A DNA stretch of 64,000 nucleotides. Source: Pleuronectes platessa (Eukaryota; Chordata; Actinopteri; Pleuronectiformes; Pleuronectidae). Location of the stretch: the NCBI RefSeq assembly GCF_947347685.1, contig NC_070631.1, positions 10,911,020 through 10,975,019 of the forward strand, read 5' to 3'. Under the pieces are notes generated by a model. It worked only from the letters and a program-made list of their open reading frames with translations. It made no database searches and was not told where the DNA came from. Both the position numbers and the translations under genes were made by a program. This document shows positions 37,917-51,992 of this stretch, piece after piece (within the stretch, counting starts at the first letter, position 1; each line of letters opens with the position of its first letter).

Positions 37917-39132
37917 ACCCTTGGCTTTCAAGATGAAAAGATGTGGATTGTGTCCAGGTCATCAAACCAAAAACATTGTGTGAGTTTGGATGACAGCTGG
38001 ATGTCTCAATGATATTTGGTACATTATATTTTATTTGAAGCGAAGCCTTGTTTGCCATTTCTAGGAGATTATGACTGAAAGTTGTCACTTTCCCACCATT
38101 TTCCCATTTCTTAACTCTCCCCCTTTGCTTTGCTTTCCGCCCCTTCCGTCTCTTACTCCATATGTGATATTCATAAACAGTCGGGGAGAACATTATCTGA
38201 CATCTGTGAAACACACCTAGAAAACCCGGCGGAGACGGAGAGTGTCCTGAAAATGTGTGAACGATTTGGCCCCTTCATAAAAGAGGCACATTCCTTTTTT
38301 CATGTGTTACCCCATGGAGTGTTTTCCCCTAATGCTTATTTTCTCTCATTTTATTCTTTGCTTCTCCTTTTCTTTCATTCCCTTTGTTTCTTTGAGATGT
38401 AGTACTTCCGAATTTATTGTTTCACCGTCTAACATCGCAAATCTCACTTTGAAAGATCACTTTCTTTATTCTATCTAAACAACCACATTGTCTTGATCTT
38501 GCATTCACATAATCTGAACGGTCCTGCCTGGTGCTGGATCCTGTTGTGAAGTGCTTGTTGTTAGACAATTAGACACTTCCTGCCCTTGGATAATGACGCC
38601 CTGAGGGCACATCCTGTCTATCAGACGCTCAGGTTGGACACGCAGACCTCCATGGCTGGAGGGCATGTGTGTGTTTAGAGGGAGGACATGTCGTTGAGGG
38701 GTCAAGCATTATTCTCACCTGCTCCAAAGTAGAAGAGGGAGGTAGCGTAAGTGGAGAAAGGTGGACCCTTGTTTCCACCACGGGAGTCAGTGGACCTATC
38801 ATTCATCTAACCTTTAAACCTGAGTCTCAACCGCTCATTTCTGTCCATCAGCCTTTCCTTTTAATGTTTAGGCATTCATCTCACCACATTATAGCATTCC
38901 AGCTCACACACATTCTGAAATACACACAAGTGTGTTCCCTTATGACCTGTGCTTTCCCCTGTGTGTGTGAGAGACTGGGCATCAAAAAGTGTCAAATGGA
39001 TCTTGCATTACGAATTTTATGGTAGATTCGTACGATGCAATCAACACGTCTCACATACGGGAACAGAGCCATGTGCATGAGTATCCACGTATGTTTTCAA
39101 TCAGTTTTAAAATGTTGTATTCCCCTCTACAG

Positions 39133-39293
39133 CTGGAGGAGCTGATGGGCGCTCTGGAGAAGACGCGACAGGAGCTGGACGCCACCAAAATGCGTCTGTC
39201 CTCTACGCAGCAGTCCCTCCACGAGAGAGATGGACACGTCAGCAGCCTGCACCAGGAGAGACGCAAGCAGCTAGAGGAAATTCTGGAGATGAA
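39133..39293 (+). CDS. erc2: ERC2-like exon, coiled-coil segment diagnostic for ERC2
   Basis: This exon starts in phase 0 and ends in phase 2 (53 codons plus AA), with acceptor tcccctctacag and donor GAA|gttagt. It begins LEELMGALEKTRQELDATK, continues with LSSTQQSLHERDGHVSSL and ends ERRKQLEEILEM plus a split lysine codon. The wording ALEKTRQELDATK and RRKQLEEILEMK is that of ERC2/CAST. ERC1/ELKS, as remembered, has AMEKVKQELESMK and RRKHLEEVLEMK here. This is the best evidence for the erc2 assignment. The family continues QEALLAAISEKDANIALLEL, which I do not see in the remaining 24.7 kb, so the next intron probably extends beyond the window. A TACC-type tetranucleotide tract starts about 17 bases after the donor. 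Confidence 0.93.
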
Positions 39294-39309
39294 GTTAGTG
39301 TCTCACTCA

Positions 39310-39371
39310 TTTACCTACCCACCTTACTGCCTGCCTACCTACCTGTATACCTATCTACCTACCTACCTATC
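39310..39371 (+). repeat. Degenerate (TACC)n tract next to an exon donor
   Basis: Imperfect tetranucleotide units (tacc/tgcc/tatc) start about 17 bases after the donor of the 39133 exon. Confidence 0.9.
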
Positions 39372-41280
39372 AGGCCACAATTCTTCGTGCTAGTGGCTGC
39401 ATACCCAAGACAAAAAAAGGATATTAACAGTGGCATGATTCATTCCACGTCTTATCAGGAGTGTTTTCATTTCCTCCCGAACAGCAGGTTCGATGCTGCG
39501 TCCGTCAGAAACCTGTGTCTGATGCCGCATTAGGCGCATTCAACCACTCACTTGTTCACATGTGCATCTGTGCATGTGTGCTATATAGACATCAGTGCCG
39601 AGGTGTGTTCTGAGGCAGGATCAGCTGTTGTCTCTAGCTGCCTTGTGAACAGCTACATTTATTGAGGACAGGTGGTGCTGCCTTAGACAGGAGGCCGTAA
39701 AAATATGTGTTCGGCTCGTGTGGACGTCTTTGTGCGTGTGTGACGGAGCGAGAGAGGAGATGGAAACCCCCCCCCCCCCTAAAAAAAAGAAAGACAAAGC
39801 GCAGGACAGGCTGCGTTACCATGTGTGAGTGTGTGTCAGTGGGTGTGTGTGGATGTGTGAGTGGAGCAGCTACATGTGCGTTTGCTTTGAGCGCTCTGAT
39901 TGAAGGAGCATGAAGCCACATATCTGGTTGTCATGTGCCGCAGAGAAAAGCCTTTAATGTCAGCCACTCAGTACAGTACAAAAGGGAAGGCTGGTACACA
40001 TCTATTGAAAACACAACTTCATTACGCCTCACAAGCCCCTCTGATCACACTAAATGTAAAAAGAATGTGTGTGTGTGTGTATAGTTTACTGCAGACCAAA
40101 TAAGACAGTGCCCTTCCTCATGTAGCCACACACACGTATACACACACTTATATATATATTTGTGATCCAAACCATCTTCCTGTCTGTTCCAATTTCCACC
40201 ACCCAAACATGAGCGGGGATGTTTAGCAGAGGAAATGCATTACATGTGTTACAGACACAATCCGTGCTTCTAGGTAGGCACGTGAAATTAGGAAAACGCT
40301 CACGGACCTGACATGTGAATGGTAATGATGACATCGTTTCGCACTATAAGCATAAATCATTATTATATTACCATTAGAAAGAAAGCTGATGCGATGGTGG
40401 GTTGACGTGAGCAGCAATAAAGCAGATGGCATTCTTTTTGCTTTTGTGTTCGGGGCCTTTGACTGAATACCAGTCTACGCTGGTAAGAGCTAATGGAAGG
40501 GGCACAGGGGGCATGATTGTGTGTGTGTGTGTGTGTGGTCTTTGTGCGTTGGACTGTGTGTGTAGAAAGAGGTCGAAGGCTGAGGTTTGGGGTCACTGGT
40601 GATGAGGATTAAAGGACTGTTGAATTGCGAGGGGCGAAGCTTCGTGAGACTGACTTGCATCTGAACAAGCCGCAGAGAAACGCACGCACAACGCACGCAC
40701 AACCTCAGTGGAACTCGCATATAATCACTCACTTACACAAACTTTGGCTTGCGCCTTTAGAAGGGGGCCATATTCCCACCGCACAGCTCCAGTCCACGGT
40801 GGTACCGGGAAAACCAAACAGGAACGATAGGGCAGAGAAACAGAGGTAACAAGAGAGTTGGGTGGTTAGAGTGAAGGCAAGAAGAAGGGGGGGGGGGAAC
40901 TCGACAAGGAGAGAGAGAATGAGAGGGAGGTGAGGATGGAGTGGAGGGGCTGTACAAACTGAAGTATTTCAAATCTTAGAAATCATGAGAGAAGTTTGAT
41001 TGCATGCCAAGTCTCCCCTTCTCGCCGCTGTAATGTGGCATTTGTCAAGAGGACCAGCTGAAGCAAACCATGTGAGGCACGTTCCCCAGTGAACTGGAGA
41101 GCTCTCTGTGCGTGTGAGTGTGTGTGTGAGTGTGTGTGTGCGGCTGGAGGGAGAGAGGGAGCGAGAGAGCAGACTGTGGGCTTTTCAACACTGTTAATGA
41201 AATAGACAAGAGGGGAAAAATATGATTTTCAATATCCTCTCTTTGCATGCTGGGTTTCCCTCACTCGCATTGTTTGTGTA

Positions 41281-41283
<3 letters not shown>

Positions 41284-41325
<42 letters not shown>
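41284..41325. repeat. (GA)n microsatellite
   Basis: About 21 clean units. Confidence 0.97.
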
Positions 41326-41329
<4 letters not shown>

Positions 41330-41439
41330 CATATTTACATTTTTCATATACATAGCTGAATACTTGATGTGTAAGGAGTGGTCCAGGATCTGCTCTGTCA
41401 CCCCACACCAGATTGAGTTTCCCCAATACTGTACAGTAT

Positions 41440-41464
41440 ACACACACACTCACTGACACTCACA

Positions 41465-41515
<51 letters not shown>

Positions 41516-41563
41516 ACTCACACTCACACTCACACAAACACACACTCACACACTCACAGACAC
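41440..41563. repeat. (CA)n / (CACT)n microsatellite
   Basis: A clean CA core flanked by cacactca-type units. Confidence 0.95.
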
Positions 41564-42076
41564 AGATGGCCTCCAGAGGAGCTATAGTCATTAAACGAGT
41601 TAGGGTCACTGGGTGTAGGTGCACAATAGAGAAATTATGTGTTTGGACGTTTTGAATAGCTAGTCATTGAGATGTTTCCATAGTCGGAATGGGATAATAC
41701 TACATGCCACAACATCACAGTGGCTTACTGAACCTGATCCTCCTGTAGACACTGGGAATGTAGCTGATATTATCTCTGTTTACATTTTGGTGATGGAAAC
41801 TGATTTTGCAGAGAAGAAAAGGTAGCGGCAGGTTTCGAGTGGGCACATAAAGGGAGGCGGAGTTGACAGAGTGGAAATTCTTGTAGAGACATTTCGAGAG
41901 ATGGAGGGGGAAATTATGCACACACATTAGTATATTCTATACACACTGTGAGACAAGTGGAAGAGGGAGAAGAGCGAGGCCGCAGCAGAGAGTCAGGGAG
42001 GAAATAGTAAAGGATGGGGAAAGAGGATGACAGAGTGCGAGAGTGATCGATGGAGGGGGGTTGATGGATGAAGAAA

Positions 42077-42104
42077 GGGAGGGAGGGAGGGAGGGAGGGA
42101 GGGA
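42077..42104. repeat. (GGGA)n microsatellite
   Basis: Seven tetranucleotide units. Confidence 0.95.
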
Positions 42105-43637
42105 CGATGGAGGGAGTGGTGGAGACCCTCAAGTTTTTTGCGTTATCCTTCCAACGAGCAGACAAGCAAAAACACACAGATGAAAACCTTCTGGACAAAG
42201 GTAAAGGCACAAAAGAGCGATGGAAATAATACCACTGTAGATGTCTGCTTTTGCTCAATGTTCTTTTCTCTTGTTGGACGAATATACCTCACAAATAAGG
42301 AAAACGTCATTGCTCAGTGTAACATAAACACAGGTGCTCATCACTTGTTCACAGAAACACACTCCAAGCAGTTCTTCAGCAAAGACATCTCCATGAAAAC
42401 GTACTTCTCACTCGTTATTATCATGTTCTTCAATCAAATCCCTTGAAAAGAGACAAAGGTCCATGAAGTGTGTCCGTGTCTCCTTTTACCCGGCTGGTTA
42501 CAGGAACCCGTGGCATAATGAAGCTTAGAGCAGCAGCGACGTTATGACTTTCAAATCCCCGACGTAGACATCCTGTCTGCACGGCGCCATCGCCATGGTA
42601 ACTCTGACTAAACACACAGAGAGGCCAGCTGTTCTGGCAAGGTCGCGTCCCCGCTCGCTGATCTCTTCACGGGGCCTGGACCCACGCACACACACCCTCA
42701 CAGATACACGTACAAATGTATTCGCGCTCACACACACACACACACACTTATCTCGCATATTTAAGCATTGATATTGTAGCAGCAATTTCTGTTTCACTAC
42801 CACTGGTGGCTGAGCTCCATTTTGGTTCTGACGCGTGTAGAAAAGATGAGGAGTAGTAGAGGTGAGTCCAGTTGGTCCCTTTGACCGTTTATTGCAGAAA
42901 GGTGGATTACAAGTTGGTGGAAATAGACTAAAAGATATTAGACTAAAGAGTCTCACAGTTCTCATGGCAAACGTCACAGCACCTGTAAAAAAACGGATGC
43001 CTTCCTCAGCCACGCCCAGATGCTCTGGCTGCTGGCTCCTGAGGCCTTTCCTCCTTGGGCTCCACCTTCAGCCTCTCAGGTCCAGTTCAGGTGTCCTCTA
43101 GGTGGGGGTAGAAAAACCTACGGACATGGTGTCACTTCATTCTTACATACACACACATGCACTTGCTAATAAAGAAAGATAGCATAAGAGTCAACATAAA
43201 GGTTAATTTGGCTCGTACAGATATCTTCAACCGAACAGCGCCACGTTTACTTGGTTTCGAGATGACATCCACACACGGCATAATCTCTCACATGCGAGGA
43301 CTGGCACGCGTACGCACATTCGCACAACCACGCGCACACACACACTAGTATGGTGTTACAGTGCCATTGTTGTGATTGGTAATGACATCGAGGGCCGGTG
43401 CGGCGTGTGTGAATGGGATTCTCTGTACTGCAGTGATGAGGAGGGGCTGACCACACATCACCTTCCTCTCTCTCTCCGAGCAGGTTTGTGTGCGTGTCGC
43501 CTCGTGGGAACCTGGAGCCATTCATCATGTCTGTCTGTGCTCCTGTGCCCTCTGACACGCGTGTTTACCTTCGACATGTGTGTCGGCTGTCGGGCCTGTA
43601 GGTGTGTTATTATGTCAGGGCCTAGGCATGCTCCACC

Positions 43638-43670
43638 CTCCTCCTCCCTCCTCCTCCTCCTCCTCCTCCT
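43638..43670. repeat. (CTC)n microsatellite
   Basis: About ten trinucleotide units. Confidence 0.93.
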
Positions 43671-44845
43671 TTGAGATTTTGTCAATAAAGGGTTTCATCA
43701 AATGGAAATCCCTGCGTCTAAGTTCTCGTTCAGTACAGTGGGGTAATGACAGACTTGTACCTTGGTCCCAGAAGCTTCAAGGGTGGAGAGAACAGTCCAA
43801 AGATCCATGCACATGTGGGATGGTAGCTTTGCGTACAGTCAGCTTTTGAATTTAACAGTGCACTATTCAGCTAATGCAGCTGGAAGTTAAGCACCTTAAA
43901 CTTGAATTCCATATTTCCCAGACCATCTTATTCTCTTGGCCTGCGTTCTGTCTTGAAGTCTTGAACTCACTTTTCACAGGTTTCGGCTGGTCTAGCATCA
44001 ATTATGTTTATATATTTTATTTTTTTTAAGCACCACCTATTACGATTTTTGGCACCAATGAACGCATAGTATTTTCTTGGCAAGCAAAGGCCCACCCAGT
44101 GAATACGAATTGTAAGTTTTACATCTTGCACTGTACGTAAACCCTGACTTAAGCACACAGATGTACACACAACTGTGTTTGCCTACAGTACGACAACTCG
44201 CTGAGCCGCTGACATATTGGAATGCAGCTGGAGTTGGTTGGTTAAGTGACATTGTCTCTTAAAGTCAACGAATGAGTGAGTGGTCGGCTCGAGCTGTCTT
44301 GTGAAGTTGACGCCGCACTGAAAGACGCGTTGACGCCCCGAAGACGTCGGTGGAACGGGGAGCACGGGGCGAGTTTGCGTGTGTTTAGTTAAACTGACAG
44401 AAAGTGAAGAGTCTTTCCACAGACAGAAAGACCTTTTTGTCCTGATCTGAAGACTGACAGCGTGAAGTTGGGAGCAGCAAATGACACACGAAAAACAAAA
44501 TGAATGCAGGGATAGACAACCAGAGAAGAGGACAGGGAGGCCACGTCAAGGAGTCAGTGGATGTGGAAACTGCTCTCGCCTTCGTACCGAGTCTCAGTTT
44601 GTCCCCCAGGGAATCAAATCATTCTTTGATTGTCCCTTTTTACTTCATCACTCTGTCCACACTGCCCCCCTTGACTTCCTCTGGGTATTAAATGGTCTCC
44701 CCCCCCCCCCTCTCTTTTTTGGCTGCATTTCTCCCTTTGTCTTGTTCTATCTCTGGACGGGTGGAAGAGGGCCTGGAATTTATCACACATACCTAATAAT
44801 TACTATCACAGGAAATGGTCCTGAGGAAGTAGGTTCACTAGGCCT

Positions 44846-44949
44846 GCTAATTAGTGTTGGTCGCAAACACACACAGACCCACACACACACACACACACCA
44901 CACACACACACACACGCATGCATGCACCTATATGAGGCTAATTAGTGTT
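44846..44949 (+). repeat. 13-bp homeodomain-type motif repeated around a CA tract
   Basis: GCTAATTAGTGTT occurs at 44846-44858 and again at 44937-44949, with an imperfect (CA)n between. TAATTA is a homeodomain core. The pair could be a small duplication that trapped the microsatellite, or two binding sites. Confidence 0.6.
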
Positions 44950-45064
44950 ATTTGGCTGGTATAGAACTCTTGGGTTGAGTCCAATCTGATTGGCCCAAGG
45001 GAGACTAACACCCCCAAGTTTACCGGCTTGTTTAAATCTCAAGACAAATTGATTGGAAGTCCTA

Positions 45065-45102
45065 TGTGTGTGTGTGTGTGTGTGTGTTTTTGTGTGTGTT
45101 TG

Positions 45103-45133
<31 letters not shown>

Positions 45134-45134
45134 G
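45065..45134. repeat. (GT)n followed by an 18-base G run
   Basis: Interrupted GT units end in a G run at 45117-45134. Confidence 0.95.
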
Positions 45135-48100
45135 CACATTTAAGTGTGTGCATGAGTGGGCAATTGATTAGGTGGGCCCTGCAGCCATAAAGAGACAGCC
45201 CTAGACACAGCACCCAGTGACGGCCTCCTTAACGGCAGTCCTGCCCTCAGGGTCACCAAAGGAATGAGGGGGGGTCAAGCGAGTGGGTAATGTTGGTGCA
45301 GATAGAAATGGTCGTTAAAGCTAATCTAAATTTGATTTTAGATATATACGCACAGACAGGTACTCACTTTTGCCCGATGTACAGGTGGATGTTTGCGGAG
45401 CTGGAGGAAGGGGTTAATAGAAAGTGCACAGACGGCGTGCAGCAGTGAGAGTTGTAGGAAGAAGGAGGGATGGGTTTTTTTTAAATGCAGCTGCATGTAA
45501 TATGTTGTTGCATGGGCCGCGTTGTAAATCAGCCTTTAAAACAGTGGCTTAGTGAAATGCCCGCATGGTTTACCATTATGGGCACATGAAATGCTGCCGT
45601 ACCCACACAAGTGAGTCAGTGGGGCTTACTGGCATACATTCGCACACTGTAAACACCTCCCAGCCTCTGTGGTTGGCACACACACCTGAACTGTGGCTCC
45701 TGTTTTTCCTCTTCTGTGGCTTCTCTGGCCACATCTGCCTGTCCTTATCTGGGAATATGTGTGTCTGCGTCTTTTCCTCTCTGTGTCTTTGTCCTTCGCT
45801 CCTCGCAATGCACAAACACATCAGAAACTAGACTCAGCAGAGCTCATACAACCACCAAGGCCCAACAGTCCCCTTCTGTCACCACATTTATATCCGCTTG
45901 ATCTTTTATTTGGATCTGCACCATATTTCACACACTCATTAATTTCGGTCCCAATGCCTGACGAACATTGTCTTGCTCTCGCAATGTTTAAGAACGGTAT
46001 AAAAAAATCGGATGCATACCAAACTTTTATTGGCTGTTTCTTGGCCCGTGTCCTATCCTCACAATCTTTACAGGAGTTTTTGGGAAAACCTGCTGACAAA
46101 CACAGTAACAAACATCGTAAAAAACATAATCTCATTGGCTGAGGCTGGTGAGAACTTTTTTCTGCAATTTTACTTCTACCCATTCTCTACTAGTTTTCAT
46201 CAATCATAGTGACATATTGTTGCATAAAGACTTAAGTGAGGGCTCAGCCTCTCTGACTCTGCTGCTTTGACTGGAGTTTTATTGGTCCTGCACATCTCTC
46301 CGTCTTGCTGAGATGGTTCCCAGGAGGTTTTAATAGAGAACAATAGTAGAACGGGCCACTTCCCAGCACTGGGCTGCTCCAAAACTGCACACCAGTCAGA
46401 ATCCATCACAGCAGCCCCTAGCACTTCTGGAATTTTGCGTGTTCGTGTAAGTGTGTGTGTGTGTGTTCGTTCGTGTGTGTGTCTGATCTGGTTAATTCAT
46501 GGATGTGGACCCAAACTGTAATTATCATTATGTACTTCTCGGCAGTGGCAGGAAACAGCCCAAGCAAGTTTGGATGAGCGTGTGTATCCTCACTGATATG
46601 CTCTGAATGTGTTTGTGTGAAAAGAACAACATGTGCATACATGAATATGTGTGTCTCTGTGTGTGTGCGTGGGCATATATTTGTGTGTGCACGTGCATGT
46701 GCGTGTGCGTGCACATAGGAACGATGATGTGAAGACCATGAGAGCTATTTGCAGTGAAAGATAAGCAGATTGTGCCAGTGGCTATGTGATGATTTTCCCT
46801 GCTCTTGTTTTGGCCTTGGTCTTGTTCATTTGGTCTCTGCTAAATGGAGACATATTGGAAACATGACTGTTCTCCTGGGGCCGGTGGGTACTCAGAGTTT
46901 AGTGCTGGAAAGGAGAGTTGGGATACGAGGAAATTTAAGGAAAAGGGATGGAAAGAGAATCTGGAGAAAATAAAAATAAAATGAGAAAAGAAGGAAGGGC
47001 TCAGAGAAGTTAGGAACACCACTTGGAATTCCAATCTCATAAAAGCAAAAACTACATGTGTCATATTTGTTTTTGGACAGAAATTACCATCCACAAGCAT
47101 CGCAGACATTGTTAACTTTCACAACTGCGTAATAAAAGTTGAGTCTCATCTTTACAAGATCAAAGTTGATGTCCAAGAAAAAGTAAAGCAAACCCCTCGG
47201 AGAAGAAAAGGAAAGAGGGAAAAAAGGCACACAAAACTAAAAACCCAAAGTTTATTTGGAGCAAGCGTCACATCTATTCATAATTGCAACCGCAGTTTAA
47301 TCTGTGCAGTCCTTCATCTTTAAAGCGAGCATCAGTAAGACAGAGGAGGCCTTCATGTGGGTGGATAGACTGCACAAGAGACAGGACCGGTCACCACTAA
47401 ACAAACAAAACAGGAATCCTGCAGAGGTAAAAATGGCTCGAGGGAGTGTGAACAAAGACAATGGCACGGTTTTCAGGCCGTGGATGAAACACAGAATCCA
47501 GACAGTGTGTGTCTGCCTGATTGAAAATGTGGGCATTCATCACTCTCCTGATATGAGGAATATGCATGTTTATGTCTGGAGGTACTTCAGCCAGGATCAG
47601 AGAACTCTGTAACCACGTTGATGTGTCAAGGGTGAACAAGACATCCTGACGTTACTGTAATGGATACTTCAGTTCTTTAATATGTGTACATTTATACATT
47701 CATTATGGAATGCTACGTGCTCGATGAAAGAGTGAGGTTGAAATTCCTCTTTACGGAGGTTGGGGTGTGTAGACTCCAGATTTCTGTCTGTGTTTATGCT
47801 GAACCTGTGGAACCTGTTGATGCATTTTTTATTTAAAATAAACAATATTTTAATAGTTATTCCATTAAAGTGGAATGCACAAACTTCAAAGTCCTACACA
47901 GCAGAGGAATTCGTAGAACCTTAATGTGTAAACAAATGCTTCATGTAGATTTACATCTTGTCTCGTAAACAATTTGGAGGTTATATCCATATATCCCAGG
48001 TTGTAGTGCGGACAGGGACAAAATGCCTTTCCAAAAAATGTTTACGATTATGGAGATCAGGTGTAATATTCAAACTGACTTGACTTCAATACAACTTGAC

Positions 48101-48476
48101 ATACGAATAATACAAATACTAGCTCAGCAGAATTTATAAACTGATGCACCTTGTCCAAAACTGTGACTGCGAAAGATAAAAGTTATTTCCCACTTCTTTT
48201 CACTGTACTCCATTGACTGTGTGGTTGTCCTTAATGCAGGTGAACAACAGTATTAATATAAAAGGAACAAAACTAGAGTGACTATGATTTGAGCTTGTCA
48301 ACACATCGAGTGAAAACTTGGCAAAAGCTGCCTTCTAAGTGGTGAAAGGGTTAATTCTGACTAACACTGACTAAACAGGTGCTCTAAACCCTAACCTGTC
48401 ATAAAAGGCCTCATGCAGGAAATAATTTAGTGTGACGTCATGAATGAAATTAAAAAGTACATGTGTTTCTTTACTC

Positions 48477-48477
48477 T

Positions 48478-48530
<53 letters not shown>
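48477..48530. repeat. (CT)n microsatellite
   Basis: About 26 units with one G interruption. Confidence 0.97.
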
Positions 48531-48531
<1 letters not shown>

Positions 48532-50145
48532 AACATATCTAACATGTCGCTGGTCCATTCTAGCCATGGGTCCACGAGTTCAGCATTTACTGAAATCAAA
48601 TGTGTGTGTTTGGCCTCTGGTTACACACTCGATTGAATTAGAGAAATGGTGTGCATGTGCACATGCACTTACTTACTCACACACAGCCTCGCAGGGACAC
48701 AGATCTCTATTAAGTTAAAAAAGAGAGTTGAGTGTCTTCTTCCATCGCGAGGGCTTTTATGTGATAAGATCAGCTCGGGGTGATCTCCTATGCAGAATTC
48801 CTGAGCACATCAAACAACAGTAAACCACATCACAGCAGCAGGAAGAGCTCGGCTCCATTAGCCAGCCCATAAAGAACATGTGTGTGTGTAACAGGAGAGC
48901 TACGCGAGCCACTACAAAAGGTTTACACACATAGGACAAACATAGAGAGGTATGCAGTCCGCTGACATGCTCACAACTTGACGAGCGTTTGAGTGCAAGT
49001 GCACAAACGCATGCGCGCACAAACGCCGCTGTTTATTTGTAGTGCGAGGCCACAACGCCAAAGTTCAGAGTTCCTGTCGCATATGCTCAGGCACAGTTCC
49101 ACAGAAATACACATGCACTCGCACACATATGCACATCGTTGTGGCTCTATCAATAAGATCCAAGCACATTCTGCATTTCATTCATTCTAACTGGGTCTTA
49201 AGCTTAAAATAATGGTTTTGGTTAAAACTAAAATTGTCCAGGATGCAGGCTGGGCCGTGATACTGTCCTGGTATCTCAGTGACAAGACAGAAAAAACAAG
49301 AACTGGGAAATCTGTTTGCAGGCCAGATGGCAGTCATTAGCTTCATTAGTACACAACTGGCTCAGACATGCCCCCTTCACACAAGTACACACACCCCAAC
49401 ACCCTCGATACAACATCTCCGTCCTGTCCTCCTTCACCTTTTTTGTCGAAAGACAAGTCTCCCTTATGAGGTGTTTAGTGACGAAAGGCTAAAGAGACAC
49501 CGGGAGAGAGCAGGAGAGAGAGAAAGAGACAAAGAGACAGAAAGGGAGAGAGTTGTTTTAAGGGGGGCTAGAGGGAAAAAGAGGTCAGCCCAGATTGAGT
49601 TTACCCATTTTTCTCCGATTGATTTGAAACAGATCTCGGCTGCGACTCTTGTCCAAGCCACAGGCAGTGAGATATCACCCTTTGCTCCGGCTCCAGAGGA
49701 TCTGATTCAAACTGGACGTCCATCAGTCACCGTGACTGGCCAACAACAGGATGTCTTAATCATCGACTGTGCAGGAGTGAGCTGGGAACAAAACGGAGAG
49801 AGAGAAAAAGTTTAAACGTTTAAAACTGCATCCCACGACAGCACAGTCAGGAAATCATGTATCGTCATACTGCGGAGAGAGACAAATTTGTCCCATTGAC
49901 AGAGTGAAATGAAGAGACAGGGCCCACCCGGCTCTCTGCTAAACCATCCCAATGTGTATTAATCCAGAGGATTACGCTGCCTGCTAGCATTACACGCATT
50001 CCCGTGCCAGTCAGCGATGGTCTGCCCACTGAGTTTAACATCTCATGCTGAAGATGACACACGCACAAACAGCGTCATTGCCGCTGATGCCACACAGGGT
50101 GCCAGCAAGCAGTGACCGCACAATTGTTGCTGAGACCGCTATGCG

Positions 50146-50148
<3 letters not shown>

Positions 50149-50204
<56 letters not shown>
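50149..50204. repeat. (GT)n microsatellite
   Basis: About 28 clean units. Confidence 0.97.
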
Positions 50205-50205
<1 letters not shown>

Positions 50206-51542
50206 GTGGATGGAGGCTAATGGTAGCAGAGACTGGTTGATGGCGAGGGGGGAAACAGAGGGTGTTCAGAGAGGAGTTATGCACTATGGCAGGCCCTAAT
50301 TGCTTGCGGCTCCTGTTGTGTGTTTAGCTTTGTTTGAGCATGTCCAATATAACCAGTCACAAGGGAGCCTCTGCCAGAGCAAACACACACACACACACAC
50401 ACACACAAACACTGTGCTGAACCCCAGAGAGGGCTTTTATGGTGTTGAAGACTTCAGTAACATGACACCTAGGGCAAACACTGACTAATAAAGCAATCGC
50501 GGCACATTGTTTAGATCCTCCTCCAGGCATGGTTTGTTTATCAGACGCAGAGTGTCTCAGTTTCCTGACATCAGCGACCCGACATGTCACATTTGGGGGT
50601 TTGGCTCACGATAAACATACGAGCATGCACACAGAAACACTGGCACAAACAATTCAGATGCGGGATAAACACTGAATCCATTCGTGCACTCTTGCACAGA
50701 AGCACAGGCCCACATGTATCTGCACGCATGCCACACTGCAGACATCTTGACATGTCAGTCCCGGCGTGTTTCGTGCCAGTGTTTCCCCAAACCTCTAAGC
50801 CGCTTCCTGGTATGTCTGACTGCATGACTGCAGATAAAAGGGCAATAAACATCTCCCTCTTGCCTGCTCACTCGTACTTCTCACGTGCTCCTCACCTCCC
50901 TTTTAAAGTTGATGTTGTGTGACACAGAGAGATTTTCACGTCAAAATGTTTGTGCGTGTATCCCTGGCATTCCCCCCGGCTGAGTCTGTTTCGGGATCTT
51001 CTGGAGCTCCGAGGTGGTCTCCAGCCCGTCATCTGCACCAAGAAAATGAGGAGCTCTGTCTTTCATGCACACCATGCCATCACAGCGTGGCTATAAAACG
51101 GACCCGGGGTTGTAAATGATGCACACCTGCATTCTCTCTGTTGTATCTAACAGTGGCAGGAGACCTAACAACTCTCCGACATGCACCATGGCCACGATTT
51201 ACAACACACTCACACACACCTAAACAAATGTTCTCATGCAGGCATACAACGCGGTGGCCGGAGTTAGTCCAGGACTGTGTCATTACACTCTAATCAGATT
51301 TATTGTTAAGTTGTGTTGGAAATGGGAAGACGTCCTTAAATGAGTCACTTAAAGACAGTTAAAGGCAAAACTGAGAACTACCTGCTCATTGTAAACAGGT
51401 AGTATATGGGAGACAGTGTTTGTCTCCCTCTGATATTCAGTAATAGAGAATGTGACATTGCCATTCATTTGAATTTATTGATGATTATTGTTACGTATTT
51501 CTTTTGTATATTTGTATCAGGGAATTGAAACTACATTAAATT

Positions 51543-51992
51543 CAGTCTGAATCGTATTTAAAGATGGACGACAAGACAGCTCCCCAAAAGTGAAGCCAAA
51601 GTGTTTTGATCGCCATCTGGTGGCTGGCTGCGGTATAGGCTACTAAGAGTACTCCTCCATGTTAACGGATGGGACATGGACCAAATTAAAAAGTCAAAGT
51701 ACATGTTAAAACGTTTTTCTCAAAGATGGTTTCTGTCACTGTAGGTAGCTCTTACCACTCTGATGTTTGTTCAAGTGTTGAAACCTCCTGATTGACGGCT
51801 TAGACCTGACTCCTGACTGATCGAGTGGGTGTTTGTGTGGGACCTCGCTACCGTGTCTCCATCTGACTGCTGCTGCTTTGACTCTGGCTCCAAAAGCACA
51901 AGATTGCTGTGTTTGATTCTAGGATATTTTCGCTTCGTCTGCGCAATATAAGGAAGTGGATACACATTATCCATCTTTATATACAGTCTATA
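51543..51992 (+). mobile_element. MITE-like non-autonomous DNA element with terminal inverted repeats
   Basis: The left end (agtctgaatcgtatttaaag atgga, 51544-51568) and the reverse complement of the right end (51970-51992, tatagactgtatataaagat gga) are imperfect inverted copies of each other. The interior phrases gtgaagccaaagtgttttga, cgccatctggtggctggctg and gggacatggaccaaattaaa match a repeat I know to be abundant in fish genomes. There is no open reading frame of note, so it is non-autonomous. A reversed interior fragment lies at 27045-27125. Confidence 0.75.

Larger units (their letters stand above)
35518..39132 (+). other. ERC2-like intron, about 3.6 kb
   Basis: No gene is seen. The intron contains short (GT)n tracts at 36169-36194 and 37889-37916, a 19-base G run at 36844-36862, a C run near 37546-37559, and nested inverted repeats at 37647-37765 that may mark a conserved non-coding element. 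Confidence 0.75.
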
